NCBI GenBank assembly: GCA_010672965.1
Contig: JAAHFN010000030.1
Location: 43,789 to 107,788, forward strand
Direction: 5' to 3'
DNA from: Oscillatoria sp. SIO1A7
Lineage (GTDB): Bacteria > Cyanobacteriota > Cyanobacteriia > Cyanobacteriales > Laspinemataceae
DNA length: 64,000 nucleotides
Each line of letters begins with the position of its first letter. Within the stretch, counting starts at the first letter, position 1. The notes beneath the pieces were generated by a model. The model made no database searches and was not told where the DNA came from. It saw nothing but the letters and a program-made list of their open reading frames with translations. The position numbers were made by a program, and so were the translations under genes. Shown here one piece after another: positions 35,826-45,677 of the stretch.

Positions 35826-36039
35826 TACTTTTACAGAACCCTCTAGCTCTTCTATTAAAAGAAACTGTATCCTGTAAAAGCATTGACAAGTTTAATAGTT
35901 TATGTTAATAATTTTTTTGATAGCCTCGCCGATACTGTTTGCTAGTAAGATGCCGAACTGGCACCTCGTATCTGCGTAACTCCAGTTCTTGTTCGGTCCC
36001 TAGCGGACTCCTAACTCCCAAAAAGAACGCGATCCTATT

Positions 36040-37815
36040 ATGTTGCTGTCCCTGCGAATTGAAAATTTTGCCCTAATCGACCGCCTAGAAATAGAGTTCG
36101 GTTCTGGACTTAATGTTTTAACTGGCGAAACTGGTGCTGGCAAGTCAATAGTCCTTGATGCTCTGGATGCCACCTTGGGCGGAAAAATAAGCGGGGGTAT
36201 CATTCGTACTGGCGAGCAGAAAGCGACTCTAGAAGCGACATTTGACCTGCATCCAGCGGTAGCAGATTGGATTCGCCAACAGGAAATCGAATTGCTTGAT
36301 GGCAATTTATTAGTAGCAAGTCGGGAAATGGTGCTGAGTCGGGGGGGCGGGGCGCGAAGTCGCTCCCGCCTTAACGGCGTCTTGGTGAACCGGCAAATTA
36401 TGGACCAGTTTCGCGATCGCCTTGTAGAAATTACCGCCCAAGGTCAAACAGTTCAGCTCGGACAAACCGCAAGGCAGCGGGACTGGCTGGATGCTTTTGG
36501 CGGTCCCAAACCGATCGAGCAACGGCAAGTGGTGGCCGAGAAGTACGCTCGGTCTCAGCATTGGAAGCAAGTGTTAGAAAATCGCCGTCAATCAGAGCAA
36601 CAGCGCCTACAACGTCTGGACTTTTTAGAATATCAACTCAAAGAATTAGGAGAAGTCAATCTTAGCGATCCAGAGGAATTGCAGCTCTTGGAAGCAGAAC
36701 GCCAGCGCCTCAGCCATGTTGTCGAGCTGCAACAGCAAAGTTATCAAGTTTATCAATTGCTCTATCAAAACGACGCCGATGGCTCTGCAGCCGCAGATTT
36801 GCTCGGGAGAGTAGAGTCAACTCTAAACGACATGGTGGCATATGACAATGAGTTGCAACCTGTATTGGAGATGGTCAAAGAGGCATTGGCTCAGGTTTCA
36901 GAAGCGGGCCGCCAAGTGAGTCGGTATAGCAGCAGTTTAGAAGCAGACCCGGAACGCTTGGAAGAAGTCCAAAGCCGTATTGGCGAACTGAAGCAGATTT
37001 GTCGCAAGTACGGACCGACTTTGGCCGAAGCGATCGCGCATTACCAAGGCATTCAAGAGGAACTCGAAGAACTAACTGGAGCCTCGCAATCTCTAGAGTC
37101 TTTAGAAAAAAACTATCTTGAATCCCAAGTAGAATTAGAGAGCGCCTGTAGTGTACTGACCGAACTGCGGCAAGCGGCGGCTGTTGAATTGGAAGCTCGC
37201 TTGCTCTCGGAACTCAGACCCTTGGCGATGGAGAAGGCCAAGTTTCGAGTGGAGATTGCCCCTGGCGAGCCTAACAGCACTGGAGCAAACCAAATTGCTT
37301 TTTTGTTTAGCGCCAATCCTGGGGAACCCTTGCAACCCTTGAGCAAGACTGCCTCTGGTGGGGAGATGAGCCGATTTTTGCTAGCGCTAAAAGCTTGTTT
37401 TTCTCAAGTGGAAGCCCCTGGGACTTTGGTTTTTGATGAAATTGACGTGGGGGTTTCTGGGAGAGTGGCAGCGGCGATCGCGGAGAAACTCTATCAGCTC
37501 AGCAAGCAGCAGCAAGTGTTATTTGTAACCCACCAACCCATTGTCGCTGCTATGGCCGACCGTCACTTTCGCGTTGCCAAACAGATTGTCGAGGGTTGGG
37601 GAGCAAGCGAATTGCAATCCCCTGTTCGCGATCGCTCTTCCCCCATTCCCGAACTCCCAGATGTCCGTACTGTTGTCCGGGTGGCACCCTTGGAAGAAAG
37701 TCAGCGTCGCCAAGAACTGGCGCAAATGGCTGGGGGTCAAGAGGCTGGCGTTGCGATCGCATGGGCAGAATCCCTGCTCCATCAAGCAGTTGCCCTGCGC
37801 GATCGCGATCGCTAA
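36040..37815 (+). CDS. recN: DNA repair protein RecN
   Basis: A 591-residue SMC-like ATPase that holds broken DNA ends during double-strand break repair. Walker A GETGAGKS near residue 30 in the N-terminal FALIDRLEIEFGSGLNVLTGETGAGKS, coiled-coil arms at about 155-365 (NRRQSEQQRLQRLDFLEYQLKELGEV ...), ABC signature TASGGEMSRFLLALKA, Walker B GTLVFDEIDVGVSG and the C-terminal QVLFVTHQPIVAAMADRHF. The length is slightly above the typical 555-570 because of an insertion after HFRVAKQIVEG. It appears monocistronic. Confidence 0.95.
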   Translation: MLLSLRIENFALIDRLEIEFGSGLNVLTGETGAGKSIVLDALDATLGGKISGGIIRTGEQKATLEATFDLHPAVADWIRQQEIELLDGNLLVASREMVLSRGGGARSRSRLNGVLVNRQIMDQFRDRLVEITAQGQTVQLGQTARQRDWLDAFGGPKPIEQRQVVAEKYARSQHWKQVLENRRQSEQQRLQRLDFLEYQLKELGEVNLSDPEELQLLEAERQRLSHVVELQQQSYQVYQLLYQNDADGSAAADLLGRVESTLNDMVAYDNELQPVLEMVKEALAQVSEAGRQVSRYSSSLEADPERLEEVQSRIGELKQICRKYGPTLAEAIAHYQGIQEELEELTGASQSLESLEKNYLESQVELESACSVLTELRQAAAVELEARLLSELRPLAMEKAKFRVEIAPGEPNSTGANQIAFLFSANPGEPLQPLSKTASGGEMSRFLLALKACFSQVEAPGTLVFDEIDVGVSGRVAAAIAEKLYQLSKQQQVLFVTHQPIVAAMADRHFRVAKQIVEGWGASELQSPVRDRSSPIPELPDVRTVVRVAPLEESQRRQELAQMAGGQEAGVAIAWAESLLHQAVALRDRDR

Positions 37816-38742
37816 TAGTTCTCAGGATAGTTCTCAGGAATGAAGCAATCGGCCTTTAGCTTACCGCTGTTGGACTCAGCCGACTGCCCCCTCCTTGTAA
37901 GCTATAACTACACGAACTCGCATTATTTACACCTTGACTTGCGATCGCTTGCTGGGCAGAGGCTCCAATTCCATGTAATTAATTTTTTGCTACTACTTAG
38001 CAGTAAACAGTTAGCTGTCAGGAGCGATAGACCTATTGCTGGCTTGTAGGGGCTTTCCGCCGTTCGCCCCTACGAGGCCGCGCTTTTAATTACCTAACCA
38101 AATATGCGTAATGCTATAAAAGCTGAGGAGCGATCGCGCTCGGACGCCTCAGGGCAAGCTATAATCCGCTATGCCCATCATTGCTTAATTTAGAATTAAG
38201 TTTGAGACTGTAGGCTATAGATTGTAGTTGTTGCGGACTCATCCGAGATTTGGTTCGGGAGCATCCCAAGAAAGGTACTCCAACCCTCTCGTTGACCAAT
38301 CAAAAACCGCCGCAATTACCCTGCGGTAAATAATTTTCCCTGGAGGGAAGGTTAGGGGTGGCTCGCAGTTGCTCGACCAAAATTTACAGATATCAGTTAT
38401 TATTATAACTAATATCTTACCTGCATTTATATGGAACCGCTTTTACTATCCTGTTTAGAATCGGTAGAAACGGGCACATACTATTCCTTAGAGTAATGTC
38501 AAAATAGTCTGGAGTGCTTTAACCCCATTGTTCTCAAGCCAAGGATCCTGGAGGCGTGTTATCACTATATACATGTTTGCAGAATGATTGAGCAACCGCA
38601 AACCAAGCCTATCTGGCGACCCTGAGAGCCTGCTGCTTTGTTCTGGTCTGGAACTCGCGAAACATATGCGATACCTTGCAATCAGCATACTCTCGGGGTC
38701 GAGGACAGTACCCGATCGAGGTCTCTTTTAGAGTAAAAACCT
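37816..38742. other. Gene-free 0.9-kb spacer between recN and the adenylate cyclase
   Basis: No credible gene. It contains a GTAGGGGCTTTCCGCCG-type repeat near 38045, a small CCGC/GCGG hairpin near 38309-38327, and AT-rich DNA upstream of the cyclase. A clear CRP-like palindrome was not seen. Confidence 0.5.
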
Positions 38743-41400
38743 ATGCCAGCTGCATCTCCGAACACAAAAACTTGGGACCAGAATGGTGGCGCCGTGATTG
38801 ATGTCACCCCCCAAGTTGAATCTAACAATAACCGCCATCAGCCCCCTCAAAAACAGGCAGAAGCGGTTTCGAGTAGTAGCGCCATAACGACCACCCAAGG
38901 AACCTTCACGGCGTTTCTGGCCCCACTTAACAAAGACAACTTTAGAAAAGTTGTTAGCGATGTTGAAAACAAGCTCGGGGTGGTCAACCAAACCCTAACT
39001 ATGCTGGACAGCTTGCTGGACGCGCAAGGGTTTGATGCCATTTTAGACGAGATGTTGCGATCGATTACCCTAAAAACTGGGGAATTGCTAGGGGCGGATC
39101 GCACTACTATCTTTTTATTAGACGACGAAAAAAACGAACTATGGTCGATTGTGGCTAAGGGAGACGGAGAAGGAAGCCTAGAGATTCGCATACCAGCGGA
39201 TAAAGGGATTGCCGGTGAAGTAGCCACAGAAAAAAAAGTTATCAATATTCCTTTTGACTTTTTTGACGATCCGCGCTCTGCTCAGTCCAAAAAAACTTAC
39301 AAGAAAACTGGATACCGCACCTATACTATGCTCTGCTTGCCGTTGGTAGATGACAACGGGGGATTGGTAGCGGTTGTCCAATTAATGAACAAATTAAAAA
39401 AAACCCACGAACCCGAAGATCCTTTATCGGATAGGATCGATACCAAAGGCTTCACTGAAGAAGACGAGAGAGTATTTGAAGAATTTGCTCCTTCAGTGCG
39501 GATGATTTTGGAGTCATCGCGATCGTTCCGCAAAGCCTCTCAAAGGCAACGAGCAGCGGCGGCGCTGATGTCGGCGACGGAATCTTTGAGTAAGAGCAGT
39601 TTAGACCTCGAAGACACCCTCAAGCGGGTGATGGGTGAGGCCAAAAAACTGATGAATGCCGATCGCAGCACTCTGTGGCTGATAGACAGAGATAGCAATA
39701 CAATCTGGACAAAACTACCTATAGGACAGGGAGGTTCGTTAAAAGAAATTCGCATCCCCATAGGAGTAGGTTTTGCCGGTCAAGTGGCCAAAACCGGCGA
39801 AGTTTTGAATATTCCCTTTGACTTGTACGACCATCCTGGGTCGGATACGTCCAAAAAGGTTGACCAACAAGGGGGCTATCGTACCTGTAGCTTGTTGTGT
39901 ATGCCGGTTTATAACTCCGATGGCGAATTGATTGGGGTTACTCAGCTAGTTAACAAAAAGAAACAGGGCGAATTGCCCCCCTACGATCCGAGCGACTGGC
40001 CAGAACCACCGGAATGCTGGAAGTCTTCTTTTAACCGCTCCGACCAAGAGTTTATGGAGGCGTTTAATACTCAAGCTGGGGTGGCCCTGCAAAATGCTAA
40101 GCTGTTTGCTACGGTGAAGCAGCAAGAACAATTGCAGCGAGATATTCTGCGCAGCCTGACTAATGGGGTGATATCTACCAATAAAAAAGGAATTATTATC
40201 GCTGCTAATGAAACGGCCAAGAAACTTCTGGGGGTGGGAGAAAAAGAAAGCGATCGCCTAGAAGGCAAGCCGGTGATCGATACCATCAAATTAAAGGAAA
40301 GCGATTTTGCCGAGAGGTTTAATGCGGCTTTGGCAGCTGAAGATGACAAATCCCGCAACCAGTATTACCCGGAGCAAACCTTAATTTCGGACAACTCGGA
40401 AACAGAACATAGTATCAACTTATCCATTAACTCTATTGCCGATGCCAACGATCGCAGCAATGTCTATGGTGCCCTAGTGGTAATGGATGACATTAGCGAC
40501 GAAAAGCGGCTCAAGAGTACGATGTATCGCTACATGACCCAGGACGTGGCCGAGGCTTTGCTGGCCAGTGGCGATACTGGGTTAGGGGGCAAACTCAAAG
40601 AAGTTTCTGTGCTGTTCTCGGATATTCGCAGCTACACTACCTTAACCGAAGGTCTCGCGGCAGAAGAAGTCGTGGAGATGCTCAACGAATATTTCGAGAA
40701 GATGGTAGATGCCATCTTCAAATACAAAGGCACTTTGGATAAATACATCGGCGATGCCATTATGGCCGTATTCGGTTCCCCCTTACCCCTAGAGGATCAC
40801 GAATGGTGTGCGGTACAAACGGCGGTGGATATGCGCCTGCGCTTGGCAGAATTTAACAGCAAGCGCGCTGCCGAAAACAAGCAAACTATTAAAATCGGTA
40901 TGGGTATCCATGCGGACGAAGTGGTTAGCGGTAATATCGGTTCTACCAAGCGGATGGAGCTGACTTCAATTGGCGATGGGGTTAATTTGGCCTCTCGTCT
41001 GGAAGGAACCAGCAAGATGTACGGCACGGATATTGTAATCAGCGAAAAGACTTATAAAGCCTGTGCCGATCGCATCTGGGTACGGGAACTAGACTTTATT
41101 ACGGTCAAGGGCAAAACCGAACCAGTGAAAATATACGAGTTGCTCGGAATCAAGAAAGGATATGGAGATCTAGGAGCAGATCTTACTCCCGAGCAGAACG
41201 CTATAGTGGAAGCTTATAACAAAGGACGCGAGCTGTACACCAATCGCCAGTTCCTAGAAGCTATGGCCGAGTTTGGTAACGTTCTGGCCATTGACAAGGG
41301 CAACAAAGCTGCGACCCTACATATGGACCGTTGCAATCATTTTCTAGCAGAACCTCCAGCAAATGATTGGGATGGTGTCTGGAAGCTCACTAGCAAATAG
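38743..41400 (+). CDS. cyaB: CyaB-type adenylate cyclase (GAF-GAF-PAS-class III cyclase)
   Basis: An 885-residue protein with the layout of Anabaena CyaB1/CyaB2. GAF-A spans about 95-245 and retains the cyclic-nucleotide NKFDE pattern (NK at about 214, FTEEDE at 237). GAF-B spans about 285-440 (NK at 403, F...DQ at 430, last Glu replaced by Gln). A PAS-like region is at about 455-570. The cyclase domain has all key residues: metal aspartates D627 (FSDIRS) and D671 (DKYIGDAIMA), adenine-specifying K667 and D745, transition-state N748 and R752 (DGVNLASRLEG). A C-terminal TPR-like tail follows (about 790-885). It is predicted to make cAMP under cyclic-nucleotide control by the GAF domains. Two shortened copies of its C-terminal half follow. 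Confidence 0.93.
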   Translation: MPAASPNTKTWDQNGGAVIDVTPQVESNNNRHQPPQKQAEAVSSSSAITTTQGTFTAFLAPLNKDNFRKVVSDVENKLGVVNQTLTMLDSLLDAQGFDAILDEMLRSITLKTGELLGADRTTIFLLDDEKNELWSIVAKGDGEGSLEIRIPADKGIAGEVATEKKVINIPFDFFDDPRSAQSKKTYKKTGYRTYTMLCLPLVDDNGGLVAVVQLMNKLKKTHEPEDPLSDRIDTKGFTEEDERVFEEFAPSVRMILESSRSFRKASQRQRAAAALMSATESLSKSSLDLEDTLKRVMGEAKKLMNADRSTLWLIDRDSNTIWTKLPIGQGGSLKEIRIPIGVGFAGQVAKTGEVLNIPFDLYDHPGSDTSKKVDQQGGYRTCSLLCMPVYNSDGELIGVTQLVNKKKQGELPPYDPSDWPEPPECWKSSFNRSDQEFMEAFNTQAGVALQNAKLFATVKQQEQLQRDILRSLTNGVISTNKKGIIIAANETAKKLLGVGEKESDRLEGKPVIDTIKLKESDFAERFNAALAAEDDKSRNQYYPEQTLISDNSETEHSINLSINSIADANDRSNVYGALVVMDDISDEKRLKSTMYRYMTQDVAEALLASGDTGLGGKLKEVSVLFSDIRSYTTLTEGLAAEEVVEMLNEYFEKMVDAIFKYKGTLDKYIGDAIMAVFGSPLPLEDHEWCAVQTAVDMRLRLAEFNSKRAAENKQTIKIGMGIHADEVVSGNIGSTKRMELTSIGDGVNLASRLEGTSKMYGTDIVISEKTYKACADRIWVRELDFITVKGKTEPVKIYELLGIKKGYGDLGADLTPEQNAIVEAYNKGRELYTNRQFLEAMAEFGNVLAIDKGNKAATLHMDRCNHFLAEPPANDWDGVWKLTSK

Positions 41401-41572
41401 TATCCTCCTAGGTTCCACGATCTTAGCAAGCCAGTCAGGGATTCTGTACGGTCTGCAAGCCAAGAAAGCAGGTGCTTTTTCGATCGCACCCATTTCTCCC
41501 CTAAGCCAAACAGAGCCCTGACGCTCGCTCCTAATAAGCTGAGGAAAGCTCAAGCAACAAAGGCGATTTCCT

Positions 41573-42406
41573 ATGGTATTGGAAGCTAAAAAAAGCTCGA
41601 TTTTATATTGCGGTATCCACTCCGATCTAGGGCTTGAAGCCTTAGATTCATCTCAAGCAGCATCCGAAGGTGAATATTTTCAGGAGTTAGTAGTAAATGC
41701 TACGCAAAAATATAAGCAAAATTCAGGCGATAGCATAGAATTAGCTTGTATTGGCAATAGGTTAATAGCTTTATTTAGTTCGCCAGAGACCTTAGAGGAC
41801 AACGTCTGGACTGCGGTGCAAACTGCCGTTGAAATGCGCTTGAGGCTCGCCGAATATAACGAGGTTCGTCGCTCTGTCGGTCGGCCAGCTATTAAAACTG
41901 GCATAGGCATTAATTCCGATTGTATTTTCAGTGAAGGGGCAAGCTCGGACAGGACAATTAATTTCGCCGCAATTGGCGATGGAGCGAACTTGGCCTCTCA
42001 TCTGGAAGAAGCAAGCAAAATTTACGGCGTGGATATTGCGATCGGCGACAATGTTTATAATTCCTGTGCCGATCGCATCTGGGTAAGAGGACTGGACTTT
42101 ATTAAGGTCAAGGAAAAAACCGAACCAGTGAAAATATACGAGTTGCTCGGAATCAAGAAAGGATATGGAGATCTAGGAGCAGATTTGACTGCCGAGCAGA
42201 AGGCTATAGTGGAAGCTTATAAAAAAGGACGCGAGCTGTACTACAATCGCCAGTTCCTAGAAGCGCTCGCCCAGTTTGCTCAAGTTCTCGCCATTGACAA
42301 CGGCAACAAAGCTGCTGCCCTACATATGGACCGTTGCAATCATTTTCTAATGGAACCTCCCGGATATGATTGGGATGGTGTCTGGAAGCTCGCTAGCAAA
42401 TGGTAG
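41573..42406 (+). CDS. Pseudocyclase 1: duplicated cyclase domain and tail without catalytic residues
   Basis: A 277-residue protein homologous to the cyclase domain and C-terminal tail of the upstream gene; the last 130 residues are nearly identical (TEPVKIYELLGIKKGYGDLGADLT). The GAF and PAS parts are absent. Catalytic residues are lost: the first metal Asp region reads ILYCGIHSDL, the second Asp is N62 in ACIGNRLIALF, the Lys is replaced, and the transition-state Arg is His (ANLASHLEE). Asp of IGDG and Asn are kept. The intact frame suggests a retained non-catalytic role such as dimerising with and inhibiting or scaffolding the real cyclase. That role is inference. Confidence 0.85.
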   Translation: MVLEAKKSSILYCGIHSDLGLEALDSSQAASEGEYFQELVVNATQKYKQNSGDSIELACIGNRLIALFSSPETLEDNVWTAVQTAVEMRLRLAEYNEVRRSVGRPAIKTGIGINSDCIFSEGASSDRTINFAAIGDGANLASHLEEASKIYGVDIAIGDNVYNSCADRIWVRGLDFIKVKEKTEPVKIYELLGIKKGYGDLGADLTAEQKAIVEAYKKGRELYYNRQFLEALAQFAQVLAIDNGNKAAALHMDRCNHFLMEPPGYDWDGVWKLASKW

Positions 42407-42568
42407 TATCCTAGGTTCCATGAATTTTACCGTTTGGTCAAGCCAGCAAGGATTCTATAGGACCTGCAATATAATGCAGGTGCTTCTTCTGGGCGTCTAA
42501 AGGCAAACAGATTTCTGACGTTCGCCCCAAATAACCTGGGGAAAGCTAAAGCAAGGAAAGCGATTTCT

Positions 42569-43456
42569 ATGGTACAGTCTGCAAGTTTTTCCGCCGATTC
42601 CGATCCGAAGACAGCAAATATTGATGCTGCTAAGTTGGGCTTGGAACCCAAACAGGGATCGGTTTTATTTTCCGATATTTATGGGTATAGGAGACTAACC
42701 CAAAATTTAGATTCGTCTGAAGCAGCATCTCTGCTCAACGAATATTTTCAGTCATTGTTAGATGCTATATATAAATACAAGCAAAATTTAGGCGAGCAAA
42801 TAGAATTAGCCTGTATTCGCAATGCCCTAATTGCCGTATTTGGTTCGCCAAAACCTTTGGAAGATCATGCCTGGACGGCAGTGCAAACTGCTAGAGAAAT
42901 GTGCGATCGCCTGACGGAATACAATAAGCGGCGTAGCTCTGCGGGTCAGCCAGCTATTAAAATTGGTATCGGCATTAATTCAGATCTGATTCTTAGCGGA
43001 CAGCTTGGCTCCGAGAGACCTATGGACTTTGCTGCCATTGGCGATGGCGTCAATTTAGCTTATTATCTTGAAGGCGTTAGCAAGCAGTATGATTGCGAAA
43101 TAGTCTTGAGCGAAAATACTTATAATCTTTGCTCTGATAAGATTTGGGCAAGAAAACTGGACTTGATTCGCATACGCAATAACTATCCCCCGGTGGAAAT
43201 ATATGAATTTATCGGCGGGCGCGATGAAGCGATTTCAGAGCAAAAGCAAAAGGTACTCGAACATTACAATAAGGGGCGGGAGCATTATCTAAATCGGGAC
43301 TTTGCTATAGCCCTCGGTCAGTTTGTGACGGTTCTGGGAATCGATAGCAACGATCGCCCTTCTACCCTGCACCTCAAACGCTGTCAGCAATGTCTTAAAG
43401 AACCCCCGTCAGATGACTGGGATGGTAGCGTCCCTATTTGGAAGCTCGAAGTTTAG
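42569..43456 (+). CDS. Pseudocyclase 2: second duplicated cyclase domain and tail
   Basis: A 295-residue relative of the cyclase domain and tail. The first metal Asp is kept (SVLFSDIYGYRRLTQ). The second Asp is Asn and the Lys is lost (QIELACIRNALIAVFGSP), and the transition-state Arg is Tyr (VNLAYYLEGVSK). It shares the ELACI-x-N segment with pseudocyclase 1, so both probably descend from one already inactive copy. Its tail is more diverged (EQKQKVLEHYNKGREHYLNRDFAIALGQF, ending PPSDDWDGSVPIWKLEV). The frame is intact. The spacer before it also resembles the spacer before pseudocyclase 1. Confidence 0.85.
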   Translation: MVQSASFSADSDPKTANIDAAKLGLEPKQGSVLFSDIYGYRRLTQNLDSSEAASLLNEYFQSLLDAIYKYKQNLGEQIELACIRNALIAVFGSPKPLEDHAWTAVQTAREMCDRLTEYNKRRSSAGQPAIKIGIGINSDLILSGQLGSERPMDFAAIGDGVNLAYYLEGVSKQYDCEIVLSENTYNLCSDKIWARKLDLIRIRNNYPPVEIYEFIGGRDEAISEQKQKVLEHYNKGREHYLNRDFAIALGQFVTVLGIDSNDRPSTLHLKRCQQCLKEPPSDDWDGSVPIWKLEV

Positions 43457-43590
43457 CTCGGCTTTGGGCTTTGGGTGTAGGGTGTGGGGTGTGGGGTGTA
43501 GGTCGGTTTTTCTACATCATAGGCTTGCACGATCGCAGCTATCTAATGTCACCATATTTTTGACATTAGCCCCAAAATCAACAACGTAGC

Positions 43591-43612
43591 TGGGGGGCGC
43601 GATCGCGCCCCC
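43591..43612. repeat. Perfect 20-bp palindrome centred on a HIP1 core
   Basis: GGGGGCGCGATCGCGCCCCC lies in the spacer between pseudocyclase 2 and the convergent cupin gene. It may act as a bidirectional transcription end. Confidence 0.5.
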
Positions 43613-43647
43613 TATTTTACGAGCTATTTGACGATTGGCTCTTATTC

Positions 43648-44043
43648 TTACGAACCTCGATCGCCATCTTCTATTCTGACAATATCTTCTTCCCCGAGAT
43701 ACTCCCCATTTTGAACTTCAATCATCACTAGGGGAATCACTCCAGGATTTTCGATGTAGTGAGGAGTACAAGGAGGAACGTAGGTCGATTGGTTTTGGAT
43801 AACCAGGGATTCGCGATCGCCGCAGATTACCTTAGCCGTACCAGACACTACGATCCAATGCTCGCTGCGGTGATAGTGAACTTGTGTTTTCATCCGATGT
43901 CCGGGCTTCATTTCCACGCGGTTGATTCGATAATAAGCCTGGCTTTCTAAAACCGTAGCGCTACCCCAGTAACGGGATTCGGGATGGCCGGACGGCTCCG
44001 ATGGTGCTGGAGCTGCTTGAATATCTTTTGGGCTGTCAGTCAT
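43648..44043 (-). CDS. Cupin protein, mannose-6-phosphate isomerase type II C-terminal-like
   Basis: A 131-residue cupin. The conserved metal-binding pattern is seen in HRMKTQVHYHRSEHWIVVSGTAKV and PPCTPHYIENPG, as in the C-terminal isomerase domain of bifunctional ManC/AlgA proteins. The guanylyltransferase half is encoded just upstream on the same strand (44533-45585), so the two activities that make GDP-mannose from fructose-6-phosphate are split into separate genes here. The 490 bp between them hold two MITE-like elements. It may be the isomerase or a regulatory cupin. Confidence 0.85.
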   Translation of the reverse strand: MTDSPKDIQAAPAPSEPSGHPESRYWGSATVLESQAYYRINRVEMKPGHRMKTQVHYHRSEHWIVVSGTAKVICGDRESLVIQNQSTYVPPCTPHYIENPGVIPLVMIEVQNGEYLGEEDIVRIEDGDRGS

Positions 44044-44097
44044 AGTTATTTGTCAGCAGTTAATCTTGGATAAATTTTAGCAATCGGCGTTCAGCGT

Positions 44098-44131
44098 TAA
44101 GCTTTCAGCTTTCAGCTTTCAGCTTTCAGCT
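44098..44131. repeat. Heptanucleotide tandem repeat (CTTTCAG)n
   Basis: About five copies of AGCTTTC. A related GCTGAAA/GCTAATT repeat occurs at about 44478-44535 on the other side of the two elements, in front of the manC 3' end. Confidence 0.8.
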
Positions 44132-44135
44132 ATTA

Positions 44136-44236
44136 AGGTGATTTCTGATAATAAAGATACCTCTTGGGAGGGGAAGGAAGTTTAATTTCCTCGTCGCTTC
44201 CCGACAGGTTGGTACTTTCCTTCTCAGAAGTCACCT
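44136..44236. mobile_element. MITE-like element, family H (AGGTGATTTCTGA ends)
   Basis: The ends are AGGTGATTTCTGA and TCAGAAGTCACCT (one mismatch), 101 bp, with a GGGAAGGAAGTTTAATTTCC inside. It lies between the cupin and manC genes. Confidence 0.7.
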
Positions 44237-44335
44237 AAGCTTTTAAGAATTAGCTAGCAGTGTGCTATAAGCGCAGCTTGCTTATGTATGTAGCTTATAT
44301 AAGATGCGCCCTGCTATCGATACTTATATCAAATC

Positions 44336-44472
44336 CGGTTCAATACCCACAAATCCTGTAGGGGCAGTCCCCCCGTGGCTGCCCCGGTTGGTCTGGGGAG
44401 GAAGGCGCTTCCGGGGCGCTCCCGGGGGCACCGCCCCTACAGATACTGTAACTGTTTAACCGGATTTGATAT
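44336..44472. mobile_element. MITE-like element, family B, copy 3
   Basis: Perfect ends ATATCAAATCCG and CGGATTTGATAT. The interior has GTAGGGGCAGTCCCCC and CCGCCCCTACAG arms, and the inner part next to the right end (ACTGTTTAACCGG) matches copy 2. Confidence 0.85.
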
Positions 44473-44532
44473 TACTCAAAACAGAAAGCTGAGAGCTAAT
44501 TGCTGAAAGCTAATTGCTGAAAGCTAATTGCT

Positions 44533-45585
44533 TTAAGCTTCAGAATTAAATTGCGGATGGGCTTGCAGGTGTTTGAGAACTTTCTTAATGTCCTGGGTGC
44601 GGTCTTTTTTGACGACGAGAGTGACGTTGCGATCGCGCACAATAACCACATCTTCCATGCCAACGGTTACAATTAAATCCTCGGCATCGCTCGCATAAAC
44701 AATAGCTCCAGTGGTATCCAGACCTAGGTGCTTGCCCAGCTCTAGATTTGGCTCGCCATCTTTTTGCAGCAAGCGGGCGATCGCATTCCAATCTCCCAAA
44801 TCATCCCAGCCAAAGTCAACAGGCAAGACATAGGCCAATTTTGTCTTCTCCATCAAAGCATAATCAATACTTATTTTTGGTAACTGGGAATAAGCCGCTG
44901 CACCGAGTTCCACCAAAGGCTCGACAATTTCCGGAGCATAAGCGTTCAGCTCTTGTAGCACCGTATTGGCCTGAAAAACAAACATCCCGCTGTTCCAGCT
45001 AAAACGCTCGGTGGCTAAAAACTCTTCTGCAGTCTCTCGATTGGGCTTTTCTGCGAATCGGCTGACTCGGTAGGCATTAATGCCGCCAAATTCCCCGATA
45101 GCTTCCCCTTGCTCGATATATCCATATCCAGTAGCCGGGTAGCTTGGCTTAATTCCCAAAGTCACGATCGCTGCTTTTTGTTGCGCCAATTCTTTCGCTG
45201 CAGCCAAAGTTTGCTCGAAAACCGCGCGATCGCCAATCCAATGATCGGCGGGAAAAAACCCCAATACGGACTCTACTCCAGAACGCTCGACAATTTCCAA
45301 GGTACTCCAAGCTACTGCTGGTGCCGTATCTCTTCCCTCGGGCTCCGCGAGTATATTTTCTTTGGGCAACTGGGGCAACTGTTCTCTAACCCCAGACTCT
45401 AAAGCCGAACTGGTTACCACCCACAGTCCCTCCCAGCCGCCAGCAATATCCAGCAATCTATTGGCTGTAGCTTGTAGCAGACTCGTACCGCTGCCGTCCA
45501 GACTTAAAAACTGTTTTGGGCGCTGCTTGCGACTCACGGGCCAAAAACGTTCTCCTTTGCCGCCAGCGAGAATAATAGGTATCAT
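44533..45585 (-). CDS. manC: Mannose-1-phosphate guanylyltransferase
   Basis: A 350-residue nucleotidyltransferase that makes GDP-mannose. The signature GGKGERFWPVSRKQRPKQFLSLDG is at the N-terminus. It is followed by VLGFFPADHWIGD, GYGYIEQG, RFAEKPNRETAEEFL, WNSGMFVFQA and the LMEKTKLAYVLPVDFGWDDLGDW motif. The C-terminal isomerase domain is absent, but a matching cupin is encoded downstream at 43648. The product feeds fucose, mannose and polysaccharide synthesis. Confidence 0.94.
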   Translation of the reverse strand: MIPIILAGGKGERFWPVSRKQRPKQFLSLDGSGTSLLQATANRLLDIAGGWEGLWVVTSSALESGVREQLPQLPKENILAEPEGRDTAPAVAWSTLEIVERSGVESVLGFFPADHWIGDRAVFEQTLAAAKELAQQKAAIVTLGIKPSYPATGYGYIEQGEAIGEFGGINAYRVSRFAEKPNRETAEEFLATERFSWNSGMFVFQANTVLQELNAYAPEIVEPLVELGAAAYSQLPKISIDYALMEKTKLAYVLPVDFGWDDLGDWNAIARLLQKDGEPNLELGKHLGLDTTGAIVYASDAEDLIVTVGMEDVVIVRDRNVTLVVKKDRTQDIKKVLKHLQAHPQFNSEA

Positions 45586-45677
45586 GGCTTATCCTTTAAT
45601 GGGAATAGGGAATAGGGCATGGAGCATTGGGCATGGGGTATGGGGCATGTTCGCATTGGGCATTGGGCAAAAACCTC

